Assembly (NCBI GenBank): GCA_037127255.1
Contig: JBANSL010000020.1
Coordinates: 58,911,598-58,975,597, forward strand
DNA length: 64,000 nucleotides
Direction of reading: 5' to 3'
Origin: Persicaria tinctoria
Taxonomy: Eukaryota; Streptophyta; Magnoliopsida; Caryophyllales; Polygonaceae
The translations under genes were made by a program, and so were the position numbers. Below the pieces are notes generated by a model, which saw only the letters and a list, made by a program, of their open reading frames with translations, was not told the DNA's origin and did not search any database. This document shows positions 24,297-35,345 of this stretch, in pieces. Position 1 is the stretch's first letter; the number at the start of each line of letters is the position of its first letter.

Positions 24297-25235
24297 ATGT
24301 TGAAGTTATGGCAGTTTTAGGGAGAATATTTTCACAACTACCTCACAAGAGTGCAAAATTTATTTAACATCCGTTATTCACGGGGTTTCCGAGATAGTTT
24401 GCGAGATGTGGTGGTTTGCGTTTTTGAGGGCATGACTCCTCAGACCCGAGAACTTGCCAGGTCCATAAACAATGGAAGCTTTGCTGGTTTAGGAGTGTCG
24501 GGATTATGGGATCTTATCTGCTACATAGGTGACAAATCGGCGGAGGAAAAATCCTACACTTCGACGTTTCAACCAATGGAGTACTCCGACCCATACATGG
24601 AAGAGTCAACCATTATCTTGATGGAGCAGATAGAGCAATTACGTGAGATAGTGAATCAAACTGGGGAAGCTATGAATCAGACTAGGGAAGCTATGAATCA
24701 AAATGGGGAAGCAATTATCCAACTCTTTAAGACATTAAAGGAGTTGATAGTTCAACAATGTCATATTCCTCAACTTGATGAAAACCAAGATGCAAGCAAC
24801 GATGAATTCTCTGATAATGAAGAAGAGCATCTAGTGGTTATCGACACGAAATCTCAGGGGACGTCCCTAGAGATTGAAGATGTTTCGATACCCCCTTCAT
24901 TCTTAGAAATCATCCCCAACTCGCCTATCAAGGAGCCAAGTCTGGAACTAATTTTTGTGGTTCCCGAACAAGAAACTGGTACTTTTTGCAAATTGGGAGA
25001 TTTTGGTGAATATGTTGATCCATGGAGCCACTACTTCAACAAACCACCAACAGAACTGTGTTGGTGGTCTTACATACCCTCGAGGGAGAATCAAGCTAAA
25101 ATGAAGGGTAAGTTGGTAATGGTTCTCATTGCTGAATTTCTAATTACCAATTGTTTCATTTTCAGTGTGCATTCGAATATCGGTTGGGCACGAGAGTTTG
25201 ATTTGCTTTTGAGGGCGCTGTCGATGTCCGCTTGA
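24297..25235 (+). pseudogene. Gag-like protein, first copy (nonsense mutation)
   Basis: Same frame as the open copy at 30325-31263, but codon 8 is TAG (24318-24320) where the other copy has CAG. The remaining frame is open from an ATG at 24351. The region EGMTPQTRELARSINNGSF resembles the C-terminal part of plant gypsy gag. Repeated MNQxGEA units follow, then an acidic low-complexity tail. The N-terminal gag and zinc knuckle are not seen. Confidence 0.65.
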
Positions 25236-26113
25236 GTCTTGAATGAGTGGATGAATATAACATCGAGCCAACGACGGTAATCAATGGCGCTGCTTGGGAG
25301 GCAACCCAAGGTAAGTATTTTAGACTATTTTATTTGTGCATGTTACTACTTTTGAGGTTAGTTTTGGTTTTTGTTTGGGATACTAACGCTGCAGAAAGGA
25401 AAAGAAGTAGGGAAAAGGGTGAAAAAGGACGGGCCGCTCCGTCTCCAGCATGGGCCGCCCCGCGGCCGAGGCGACGAGCGAAATCCTTCGCGGAATCGCC
25501 GGCCGCCCCGTCGCCCACCTTGGACGCCCCGCGGCCTCTTCCGGATGGAAAAAATTTTAGGGGCCCGTGTGGGCCCCCACTTGCCAAACATAATAAACCC
25601 TAACCACTCCTTTTTGTTTTTTTCTTTCCTCTTTCTCATATAGCCGCCCCCTCGCCATTGCTTCCTCTTCATCTTCCTTCTTCATCCTCTTGAAACTCCA
25701 TTGAAGCATACCTCCAAGTTTCTTTCTTTCACCAAAATCATCCTACCTTCACCCGAATCTCCACATAAATTCTCTTTTCTCATCTTCCCCCTCCACACTA
25801 TCCACCTTATTGCTTCTCTCTTCTAGATCTACACAAAAACCGGCCTTCTCCCAAGGAATATCCAAGTTTTTCTTCAAATCCACCACGGAGGGAGGAAGGT
25901 AGGGATGTCGGAGAGCAGATTCGACAATGGAAGTTACAGATCCGGCGATTCTTAGGCCGCCCTGTCACCTAAGCCGCCGCCCCGCGGCCACCCCTGTCGC
26001 CGGCCGCCCCGTCGCCACCTTCGGCTGCCCCGCGGCCACTTCAGAGACTGATTTGCCGTGAGTTTTTCTTGATTTCCATTCTTTTGGGTAATATTTCGTA
26101 GCTCAGATTCAAA

Positions 26114-27457
26114 ATGTCGAGACCACATGGAATGAATAGAAATCAGAAGGAGAGATGGACTGCTTTGAACACTAGAAACTTCTTTGTAACGAAATTCTTT
26201 CATGAGCCTACCTTAAGATTATTACAGATGGATGCCTGCACTAGGCAGCTATTAGAGCATGGGGGCCTAGGAGGGTTTTTAGAGAAGAATGCTCCCACTT
26301 ATCCAAGCCTATGTAAAGAATTTTTAGCAACCTTGAGTGTAAACCGTGCTTCTATTGATTTTCGGTTGCTTGGGAGGGATTACACATTATCCAAGGAGAG
26401 ATTGGCACAGATTCTGGGTGTTACTGCTGCGCCGACCGCTGGTTGGCTTGATGTCTGCAAAGGAGAGGGCCCTGTGGCTTTCTGGATGGCATCTACTAAG
26501 GTGCCTTTTGAGGCCAAGAAGGGTCAGTACAACTCCAGCATTCGCCATCCTACCTTACGACTGATTCACAAGGTTCTGGCGAACACCTTCTTCGCACAGG
26601 CTGAGGTCAACAAGGTCTCGCTGAAGGACATGTCATTTCTATGGTGTCTGACGCCAGAGAGCCCTGTAGTGCCAGGTTGGGTAGATCTGTTTCTAATAAA
26701 CTGCAAGGATATCCTGGACAAGCGCAACAAGGCAACAATTAGCTTTGGGGGTCTTATCACCCTCATTGCTCGCACATGCATCGATATGAGCGCCGTCCAT
26801 GACATTCAGCATGGATCATTTCTTTATGATGAGGCCCAGTTGAGGAAAACTGGCCACCTGGAGGGCAGAGCACCGATGTGGATCTGGAGGGCAGGCCATC
26901 AGGGGAGGATCCAGTTGAGATTGCCCCGTCATCTCCCATTTGGCCCTACTGCTGCTGATTTTTATATGGGAGATGAGATGGATCAGGATGATGATGATGA
27001 GGAGGAGGAGATACCTGATGCTGAGCAGGAAGATGCTGAGGATGTTCCCAGAGTTCAGCCGGATTTTGGAGGAGCTGGACCTTCTGGCACAGCTGGAGGT
27101 GCTGGTCCAGATTACTACTCGCTGGCACAGCAGATGGCTGATATGTCTCTCCAGCAGAACACTATGTGGGAGCATCAGCAGATGATGTCGCATCGTCAAG
27201 ACGCAATGTGGGAGAACCAGCAGCGGATGCACCAGCGCCAGGACACGATGTGGGACCACAACCAGCAGCTGTATGTTGAGGTCGGCGACATTCGTCGAGA
27301 TGTGCGTGGCTTGACTTCCCACCTGGAGGAGGTCTCTGAGAGCCAGGCGGCGATCCGACGGATGCAGGAGCAGATATGGCAGAGGCAAGAGGACTTCTAT
27401 CGATTCGCCCATCCACAGTTCCCACCATATCCGCCGCCTCCACCACCTCAGCAGTGA
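26114..27457 (+). CDS. ATHILA ORF1-like retroelement protein (447 aa)
   Basis: The ATG at 26114 opens an uninterrupted frame. The N-terminal 270 residues have the feel of the ATHILA ORF-1 family (FFVTKFFHEPTL, YPSLCKEFLATL, GRDYTLSKERLAQILG, RHPTLRLIHKVLANTFF); the family match is from memory and its biochemical role is unknown. An acidic run DDDDEEEE follows (about 296-303). Then comes a glutamine- and methionine-rich repeat region (MWE.QQ, MWENQQRMHQRQ), likely coiled coil, and a proline-rich tail. It lies between gag-like sequence and a long non-coding 3' region, without pol nearby. The frame is intact although the element cannot transpose alone. The second unit is truncated before this gene, so only one copy exists here. 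Confidence 0.7.
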   Translation: MSRPHGMNRNQKERWTALNTRNFFVTKFFHEPTLRLLQMDACTRQLLEHGGLGGFLEKNAPTYPSLCKEFLATLSVNRASIDFRLLGRDYTLSKERLAQILGVTAAPTAGWLDVCKGEGPVAFWMASTKVPFEAKKGQYNSSIRHPTLRLIHKVLANTFFAQAEVNKVSLKDMSFLWCLTPESPVVPGWVDLFLINCKDILDKRNKATISFGGLITLIARTCIDMSAVHDIQHGSFLYDEAQLRKTGHLEGRAPMWIWRAGHQGRIQLRLPRHLPFGPTAADFYMGDEMDQDDDDEEEEIPDAEQEDAEDVPRVQPDFGGAGPSGTAGGAGPDYYSLAQQMADMSLQQNTMWEHQQMMSHRQDAMWENQQRMHQRQDTMWDHNQQLYVEVGDIRRDVRGLTSHLEEVSESQAAIRRMQEQIWQRQEDFYRFAHPQFPPYPPPPPPQQ

Positions 27458-28945
27458 GCATGTTAGTTGTTTCTTTTCTTTTCCCTTTTATTTTTATTTT
27501 GATGTTTTTGTTCTCTTTTCTGCATTGAGGACAATGTCAGAACTAAGTGTGGGGGAGAAGACTTGCAAACTCTCTGTATTTTGGTTCTAATTTGCACTGC
27601 ATTTTAAGTTTTAAGGTTGCATGTTTATTTATATTGGTTGTATGCATATTTAGTTTTTACAATTGTTATTCCTATTCTGAAAAAAAAAACAGTTTTAGTT
27701 CTTGCATTATTAGGAATAGGTCTTATTTCCCCATGTGGATGCCGTTTGTCCTCTATATTTTCTATTGAGATTTATGCCCCATGATGTGCTTGGATTGTTG
27801 AAGCCTTCGATATATGTTTTCTACACTATTTGGTGGGCATGATTGATTGATGATTGAGCGCATAAAATCTTGAATTTTTGGGTGATCTTGAAGTTCTAGA
27901 CATCTCCTGGTGAGCTTATTTTGGCCTATTCAGGACTACACTTTATTTAGTCCTCTTGCTTGTTGTGTGTACTCTCTTCGATTACTTCCTCTTTGACTTG
28001 CATTGAGATATCTTGTTCAAGGCTGCATATTATGATTTCTGCACATGACTTAAACATGATTGAGGCACCTTTATTAGCCCTATTTGACTCTATTCCCACC
28101 TTACATATTATCCTCTGCTTGAAGCCAGTTTGAGCCTAATTGTCTATACTTTTATAGCTCCACAAGAATTTTCCATAGCCAATGATAGCCTGACCCAATC
28201 CGGGAATTTAGGACTAGTTGGTGAATATCTATAGTGTGGATGATGGTTTGTGGTGGTGGATTGTATGTTGGAGGTGTATTTATGAGATGTTTGATTATTG
28301 CTAGCATTTTTATTACTTGGGACCTAAGGAGGATAAAATTCACTTAGGGGTAAAAGTCAATAAAAATCATTTGATATAGCATGAATGAAAAAAAAAAGAA
28401 AAATAAAAGAAGGAGTCGATTATGGTTTCTAAGGTTTTATGCTTGAGATTGGTGTTGTTTGGCATTATAGAGATATGGTATGAGATGTTTATGAGTGGTT
28501 GTATGATTTGATAGCTCCCTTGGTTCCCAGATTTTGAACACCACATGACCAAAATTGTTCTATACCTTATATGTTCTACCTTGGCCACATTACAACCCAA
28601 TTGAAAGACCTCATGATTTTTGTTGTGTGTAGAGTCACCAGTGGTGGAGATTTAGAACACTGGTGCAAGGCTCTTGTAGCTAAGTTTTTGAAGATTGAGT
28701 GTTGAGCGTAAACATTTAAACCTAAACACTTGAGCGAGAGTGAAACACATATCCTTTGTGAGGTCTAGAATGAATATGGTTACCTGATGTCATTGATTAT
28801 TCCAATTATGTGCTATGATATTATTAATCTTTTGTGTTTGCTAGTTTTCATGCACTTAAAAAATATTGAGGTGTGGATACATGAATTGCTATTCTGTGGG
28901 GCTGCAGAGTTAAGTTTTCTATTGCTTGAGGACAAGCAAAGGTTC
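27458..28945 (+). other. Non-coding 3' region of Athila-like element
   Basis: About 1.5 kb without domains. Near its start is a second purine-tract-like signal, gaggacaatgtcag followed by gtgtgggggag (27526-27557). That arrangement is known from Athila/Tat relatives and is also seen in the element at 32444-38490. Confidence 0.6.
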
Positions 28946-28960
28946 AAGTGTGGGGGAATT
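28946..28960 (+). promoter_or_regulatory. Polypurine tract of Athila-like element
   Basis: aagtgtgggggaatt directly precedes the TG of LTR 2, which identifies 28961 as the start of a 3' LTR. Confidence 0.8.
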
Positions 28961-30187
28961 TGATAGAGCATATTTAGTATTGTATAATATATTGCATTTA
29001 GCGTATTTTAGGTGTGAATATTGCATTTATTTAGTTGAATTTGCATTTTCACTTGTTGAGTTAGAAGAGGCGGAATCTACATGATTTTATGTTTTATTTC
29101 AGGAAAAGTAGATTGGAGGTGAATTAATATTGAAAGGACGGAAACAAGTTGAAGAATACTTAGGAGCTGCTGGAGACAAAGAGGAAGCAGCTCGGAAGAA
29201 TCGCAGGCCGCCCCGCTACATTGCTGGCCGCCCCGCGGCTCGAAGGAAGAAAACGGAGAAGTTCGCAATCGTCGGCCGCCCCGCGGCCCGTGCAGAGACC
29301 GATTTTCAGTTACGGATTTTACTTACGGGTTTTGTTTAAGTTATTTTGGGCCGATTTTCTCTAGACTATTTAAGACTTTTCTAGTTATTCGTTCATTAAC
29401 CTGATGCACATTATTACATTGTTGAGAGCGCCGTTGAGCATGAGCAACTAAACTCTCAAGGTTTCGCCTACAGTTTGGATCTTTGATTGTTGAATTGTGA
29501 GTTTCTTAATCTAGTTCTTATTCCTATTGCAATGTTTTGACTTCTTTGTGCTTAATTGCTTGAATGTGTTTTATTCTCTCTGGCCTGATCAACTAGTTAG
29601 AGTAGATTCATTCAATTGCTAGGGTTTTGCAGATTCCTCGTAGCGAACCTTAACCCAAGTGGAAATCATATCCCTTTAGGACTCGTAGGACTAATTGGAT
29701 GTGTAGGAAGTTGAATACATGTTGAATATCGACTCGTAGCTTGATATTATGTGTACCTTGGTTAATTCATAATCTTAATGCTATCTCTAGGTTGAATCTT
29801 AACCGTGTTAGGGTTATTTAGAGATAAGGGTTGCTAGGACTCGTAGGACTAGTAATTTACCTAAGATCTGGACAAGGACATTGATAGGAAAAGGCAAGAA
29901 CTAGAGGTTGAAACAAGGATCGAATTTATCAATCGAAGTGATAAATTGTAGGTGAACCTATTTCTCTCCATTGAATTCTACAACCCAATTTACTTTGTTT
30001 GTTTACTTTCGCTTTGATAAAAGACGGATCTTTTCACACCAAAAACCCCCATATTCTCTATTAGCGATTAGAATTGATACTTGAATTTAATAGATTTCCC
30101 TGTGGATCGATCTCTTACTTATACAATATACTAGTTGTGAGTTTGAGTATTCTTTGGAAAGAACAACGACAGGTTTTCCTCTTGTCA
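28961..30187 (+). repeat. Athila-like element, LTR 2 (1,227 bp)
   Basis: Serves as 3' LTR of the first unit and 5' LTR of the truncated second unit. About 0.4% different from LTR 1. Confidence 0.85.
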
Positions 30188-31953
30188 AATTTGGCGCCGT
30201 TGTCGGGGAATTCTTATCAATTTCTTGTGTTTAATTTTAATCGCTTACTTTTGTATATATTTACATCTAACCCCGTCGTGGACCTATCTTACGGTTCACG
30301 ACACCTTATTACTAATATTTTTAGATGTTGAAGTTATGGCAGTTTCAGGGAGAATATTTTCACAACTACCTCACAAGAGTGCAAAATTTATTTAACATCC
30401 GTTATTCACGGGGTTTCCGAGATAGTTTGCGAGATGTGGTGGTTTGCGTTTTTGAGGGCATGACTCCTCAGACCCGAGAACTTGCCAGGTCCATAAACAA
30501 TGGAAGCTTTGCTGGTTTAGGAGTGTCGGGATTATGGGATCTTATCTGCTACATAGGTGACAAATCGGCGGAGGAAAAATCCTACACTTCGACGTTTCAA
30601 CCAATGGAGTACTCCGACCCATCCATGGAAGAGTCAACCATTATCTTGATGGAGCAGATAGAGCAATTACGTGAGATAGTGAATCAAACTGGGGAAGTTA
30701 TGAATCAGACTGGGGAAGCTATGAATCAAAATGGGGAAGCAATTATCCGACTCTTTAAGACATTAAAGGAGTTGATAGTTCAACAATGTCATATTCCTCA
30801 ACTTGATGAAAACCAAGATGCAAGCAACGATGAATTCTCTGATAATGAAGAAGAGCATCTAGTGGTTATCGACACGAAATCTCAGGGGACGTCCCTAGAG
30901 ATTGAAGATGTTTCGATACCCCCTTCATTCGTAGAAATCATCCCCAACTCGCCTATCAAGGAGCCAAGTCTGGAACTAATTTCTGTGGTTCCCGAACAAG
31001 AAACTGGTACTTTTTGCAAATTGGGAGATTTTGGTGAATATGTTAATCCATGGAGCCACTACTTCAACAAACCACCAACAGAACTGTGTTGGTGGTCTTA
31101 CATACCCTCGAGGGAGAATCAAGCTAAAATGAAGGGTAAGTTGGTAATGGTTCTCATTGCTGAATTTCTAATTACCAATTGTTTCATTTTCAGTGTGCAT
31201 TCGAATATCGGTTGGGCACGAGAGTTTGATTTGCTTTTGAGGGCGCTGTCGATGTCCGCTTGAGTCTTGAATGAGTGGATGAATATAACATCGAGCCAAC
31301 GACGGTAATCAATGGCGCTGCTTGGGAGGCAACCCAAGGTAAGTATTTTAGACTATTTTATTTGTGCATGTTACTACTTTTGAGGTTAGTTTTGGTTTTT
31401 GTTTGGGATACTAACGCTGCAGAAAGGAAAAGAAGTAGGGAAAAGGGCGAAAAAGGATGGGCCGCCCCGTCTCCAGCATGGGCCGCCCCGCGGCCGAGGC
31501 GACGAGCGAAATCCTTCGCGGAATCGCCGGCCGCCCCGTCGCCCAGCCTGGACGCCCCGCGGCCTCTTCCGGATGGAAAAAAATTTAGGGGCCCGTGTGG
31601 GCCCCCACTTGCCAAACATAATAAACCCTAACCACTCCTTTTTGTTTTTTTCTTTCCTCTTTCTCACATAGCCGCCCCCTCGCCATTGCTTCCTCTTCAT
31701 CTTCCTTCTTCATCCTCTTGAAACTCCATTGAAGCACACCTCCAAGTTTCTTTTTTTCACCAAAATCATCCTACCTTCACCCGAATCTCCACATAAATTC
31801 TCTTTTCTCATCTTCCCCCTCCACACTATCCACCTTATTGCTTCTCTCTTCTAGATCTACACAAAAACCGGCCTTCTCCCAAGGAATCTCCAAGTTTTTC
31901 TTCAAATCCACCACGGAGGGAGGAAGGTAGGGACGTCGGAGAGCAGATCCGAC
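30188..31953 (+). other. Truncated second internal region
   Basis: Colinear with 24160-25925 and stops at gatccgac, where hAT-derived sequence (gtcattttagtgc) resumes. The ORF1-like gene and the final LTR are absent. Confidence 0.8.
30325..31263 (+). CDS. Gag-like protein, second copy (312 aa, open)
   Basis: ATG at 30325, open to the stop at 31261. The start MLKLWQFQGEYFHNYLTRVQ and the EGMTPQTRELARSI segment match the body of plant Ty3/gypsy gag that precedes the zinc knuckle; no CCHC motif is present. MNQTGE/MNQNGE repeats (about 120-140), an acidic stretch and a hydrophobic C-terminal segment follow. It lies in the truncated second internal region after LTR 2. It differs from the first copy by about ten residues and lacks its premature stop. 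Gag assignment is probable rather than certain. Confidence 0.6.
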   Translation: MLKLWQFQGEYFHNYLTRVQNLFNIRYSRGFRDSLRDVVVCVFEGMTPQTRELARSINNGSFAGLGVSGLWDLICYIGDKSAEEKSYTSTFQPMEYSDPSMEESTIILMEQIEQLREIVNQTGEVMNQTGEAMNQNGEAIIRLFKTLKELIVQQCHIPQLDENQDASNDEFSDNEEEHLVVIDTKSQGTSLEIEDVSIPPSFVEIIPNSPIKEPSLELISVVPEQETGTFCKLGDFGEYVNPWSHYFNKPPTELCWWSYIPSRENQAKMKGKLVMVLIAEFLITNCFIFSVHSNIGWAREFDLLLRALSMSA

Positions 31954-32233
31954 GTCATTTTAGTGCTTTGCCGACCAAAAATATAAATACATAAACCCAC
32001 CCCTTTGTAATTTTGAGTTAGAATTGGACTACTAGCTATTGATGTTTATTTTATTTTTTCTTTTGTTTCACCCATTGGGTACCCGCTCCACCCGCATCAC
32101 CAGCGCGGGTCGGATGCGGGTGAAAAAGTTTGCGGGTGATGGATGGAGCGGGTGAAGTTTTTTACCCGCGGGGCGGGTGATGGAGTGGCTTCATCCACCC
32201 GTAACCCGCCCCATTTCCACCCCTACTCCTATC

Positions 32234-32443
32234 AAAGGGTAACTTGTGATGTTTGGACAAATCACATGTCTCACAGTTAAAATCATTCAAAACTCTTTGA
32301 TTAAACACATTCAAATGTCTCAGTTAGAGCTATGTCCCAATCTAGCATGCATAACATCCAAGTCAACACTGACTTTGTTACAGATTTTTGAAAAAGAAAA
32401 CTGATTCCTGTCTTTACTACTATCTGCTTCCTTAGCTGCTCCT
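32234..32443 (-). pseudogene. Copia 1 pre-integrase zinc-binding segment
   Basis: On the minus strand it reads HARLGH, then C-E-T-C-D-L-S-K-H, the H-H-C-C region of copia GAG-pre-integrase, with stops between. It is stranded between the hAT and the LTR insertion; its frame continues at 22586. Confidence 0.8.
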
Positions 32444-33832
32444 TGATATGCATGTTTTTAGTTATATTTTCCCATATGTTTTAATGTCAATTTGAGTCAT
32501 TTTCATAGGTTTTGCATTGGGTTTAGTGTCTTTTGCATAAGTTTTCATATTTCATGAGAAATAGATGTCTTCACTAGCTTTTGTGTGTTTTACAGAATTT
32601 TGAAAGCTGTTTTTGAAGAAATTTTCAAGAGAGAAAAGATGCGGAAAAGAATTTAGAGCGTATAGGAAAAAGAACGGAAGCAATCGGAGTTATAACGAAG
32701 GAGATACAGACGTTTCTCTAAGTCCGAGATGGACTACCGTCATACCGACCCCATAACGACCCTCAGGGGGGTCGGTACCGAAGCTTGATCTGGAAGTACG
32801 AAGCAAGAAAAGGGCAACAGTGTTCATACCGACCCTAAGGGGGGTCGGTACCGAGGTCACCCGCCTCGGTATGGGCTCCAGCGGAGCTTATTTACCCGGA
32901 TTTAATTATTTTTACCCCTTTTCCTTAGATAGACTTTAGATAAAATTTATATATTTGTTATTTCCTAATTTAGTTTATGAGCTATTAAGTATAAATAGGA
33001 TTTTTAGGGTTTGGAGAATCTTCTTCTTCCTCCCACCACTTTTTCAGCACTTTGAGAATTTGGAACACACGTTTAGAGAGCGTTTGTGAGCGGATTTGAG
33101 AGCTTTTTGAAGCGATTTCTTCGGCGAAAGTTGAAGAACGTTTTGTGAGGCTTTTGTGACGCTTTGTTGACGTTATTCTCAGGTTTTTATGCAATTTAAT
33201 TTTCTGATTTTTATTTATTTCATTAATTTTGCAATGTCTACCATGTTTATGAGTGAGTAGTCGCCTTTTCTAGGGTTGGGGTGATCCCAACGATAGTTAT
33301 GCTTGCAATTTTGCTATGAATTGATGAATTGATTGGTTTTATCTATTTTACGTGCTTAAGTACTCAATGAAAATTGGGGAAATTCCCTTTTGCAATTGAA
33401 TTGAAAGATTGAATTGTGAATTGGATAATAATTAGGATTTTGAAACGAAAGTTTGATAACCTGATTAAGATTGTTAGTAAAGTTTATTAATTTGTGAAAA
33501 TAAGTTGATTGCTTTGCTAGGGTTGATGCAAGTTGACCTATTTAATAGATAAAAACATGATTTTTACTTGATTCATTGCACTGCTTGTGTGATTATCGTT
33601 GTGGTGATCCCTATGCCCTAGATATTTCATAATATTGATTTTATTCCAAAAATTTCAGCAGCCCAAAAACCCCCAAAATTCTATAATTTTCCATCTCTTC
33701 TTGCTATTTCTTGCTCTTTGGTAACTAGAATTGAGTCACTGACTTTCTCCCTGCGGACGAACTTGACCCTACTATACTATAGCGGGGTTTCGATCTTATA
33801 AATTTATTTGTTTGAAAATAAACCCTTCATCA
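32444..33832 (+). repeat. 5' LTR (1,389 bp)
   Basis: TGATATGCATG...CCCTTCATCA. It contains paired ggggtcggtaccga motifs (32769-32782 and 32841-32854), each preceded by an inverted-type taccgaccc. Confidence 0.88.
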
Positions 33833-33835
33833 AAT

Positions 33836-33853
33836 TGGCGCCGTTGCCAGGGA
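33836..33853 (+). promoter_or_regulatory. Primer binding site, Athila/Tat type
   Basis: tggcgccgttgccaggga, three bases after the 5' LTR. Confidence 0.85.
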
Positions 33854-34078
33854 GATTTCAATTGTGCCAAAGTTTTAGTTACTATTAGAATTTGGGAATA
33901 GCCCATCTCTTTTCTTTTGTAAATATTATTTTATTTTATTTTATTTTCTTCTATTTTAGTTAGTTTTAATTTTTCGAACATCCCACCTCCCACCACCCGC
34001 CTCATCGGTACCGACTTGGTGCCAAACCCTTGCTATTTGATATGTGCACTTGTTTGAGTTTTCAAGATTAGGTACAAG

Positions 34079-35345
34079 ATGCAGTATGCATATAATTATT
34101 TTGAAACAAGGGCTGAACAAGAAAGACGGCAAGCAAGGAAAAAGGAGTATGCGAGCTATCTAGCCGAGGTTGATGAGGAGGAAGAAGATTTCATTGATTT
34201 TGATACTTGGAAAGCAAAGAAGTCCTCCGATGATTCAACCAAAGCCCAACAGTCATATGATTCCTATCATCCAACAGAGAGGTATTATGCTCAACATGAT
34301 TATATGGACTCGTATGAGCCCTCCCAACCCTGGAATCTCTATCAGGAACCTCCACCACCTCCTCCTTATGAGCAATGGGAGCCGCCTCCGGAAGAATCAT
34401 ATTGGTATCCTAAGCATCAGGAACCACCATCATGGGTACAAGAGCTCAAAGAGGAACTCCATGGGCTTCGTGATGATATAAGTTTCCAATTGAACGGTAT
34501 CCAAGGGCAATTGGGAGATTTGACCGCAGAGAAAGAGGATTTGTCAGTATCATCGTCACAAGACGCAACCTCACAATCAATAGAGACATCATATAGGTAT
34601 GAGGTTGGTTCATATGATAACATTATATTTTGCGAGCTTGTAGGTGGAGAAGAGCATGAGGATGAGCTGGTACCTTTCCCCACCGAGTCAACATATACTT
34701 GTGCTGACTCTACTCAGGCTCTTGATGATTCGATTGCGCCTCCTAAGGAGGAAGAAGAGAGTTGAAAAGATCCTACAGAGCTACAGGAGGAGCCATGTGA
34801 GGAACCCCAACAAGAGGAAGAAGTGCTTAAAGAGAAAGAGGAAACTCCAGAAGAGAACTGCCAAGATCCTACCGAGCCACATGTAAGCTCAGTGATTCCC
34901 GACGATCTCGAGCAGTCGACAGTCGCATTTAAGTATGGGGTCCTCGCAAAGTGGCACATTGAGGATGAGGCGATAGACGACAAGGTGGAGGAATCTCTTC
35001 CCCCTCCGACATTGTACACCGAACTCAACAATGATATACATCTATTTGTGTATGATGGTGAGGAAGCTCGGGAAGCCAATTCAATGAAGAGGAAGAGGGT
35101 TATTTATGAGGTAAGCACACCTGCTGAGTGCTTTCTAAGGAAATATGAATGGGTGGAAGATTGGAGTGTCCACTCGGGAAGGTTCAAGGTCATCCATAAG
35201 GAAAGAAAAAAGAGGTCTAAACAAGTACAAGGAGCGAGAGTCATGTCACCTGAGGGCCTATTATGAAGTACCACCCAAGGACGTTCCACCACCATCTCCT
35301 CCAGCTGAGCCACCAGATCCACCACCTCCTCCTGATCCGGATTGA
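34079..35345 (+). pseudogene. Unrecognised proline-rich acidic retroelement protein, interrupted
   Basis: An open frame from ATG 34079 meets TGA at 34763-34765 after 228 codons. The same frame then stays open to 35264. A +1-shifted frame continues plausibly (RAYYEVPPKDVPPPSP) to the stop near 35343, suggesting a frameshift around 35200-35260. Sequence features are a basic N-terminus (EQERRQARKKEY), an acidic stretch (DEEEEDF), tyrosine/proline-rich segments (PPPPPPYEQWEPPPEE), glutamate-rich repeats and a proline tail. I recognise neither gag nor pol. Its place between primer site and the gacagtggggacactgtc signal is the place of the main frame in such non-autonomous elements. Confidence 0.5.

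Larger units (their letters stand above)
22933..31953 (+). mobile_element. Athila-like LTR element in LTR-internal-LTR-partial-internal array
   Basis: LTR (22933-24159), internal region (24160-28960), LTR (28961-30187), then a second internal region truncated at 31953. The repeated block 22933-25925 / 28961-31953 keeps an exact 6,028-bp spacing over 2,993 bp with about 1% difference. The primer site tggcgccgttgtcgggg fits the Athila/Tat branch of Ty3/gypsy. It codes for a gag-like protein and an ORF1-like protein but no protease, reverse transcriptase or integrase. The third LTR and right-hand target duplication are missing. Confidence 0.8.
22595..32225. mobile_element. Non-autonomous hAT element carrying an LTR retroelement
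   Basis: The ends are tagggctggaaat and (reverse) taggggtggaaat, with cgggt-rich subterminal sequence typical of plant hAT MITE-like elements. The 8-bp duplication CTCCTATC flanks it (22587-22594, 32226-32233). Without the internal LTR element it would be about 610 bp (22595-22932 plus 31954-32225). The copia integrase frame resumes exactly across it, which confirms the boundaries. Confidence 0.85.

Noticed and set aside
28961..31953. The whole 2,993-bp repeat as a single giant LTR
   Set aside because: The primer site directly after 24159 and 30187 and the purine tract before 28961 define 1,227-bp LTRs; the remaining repeat is internal sequence with gag.
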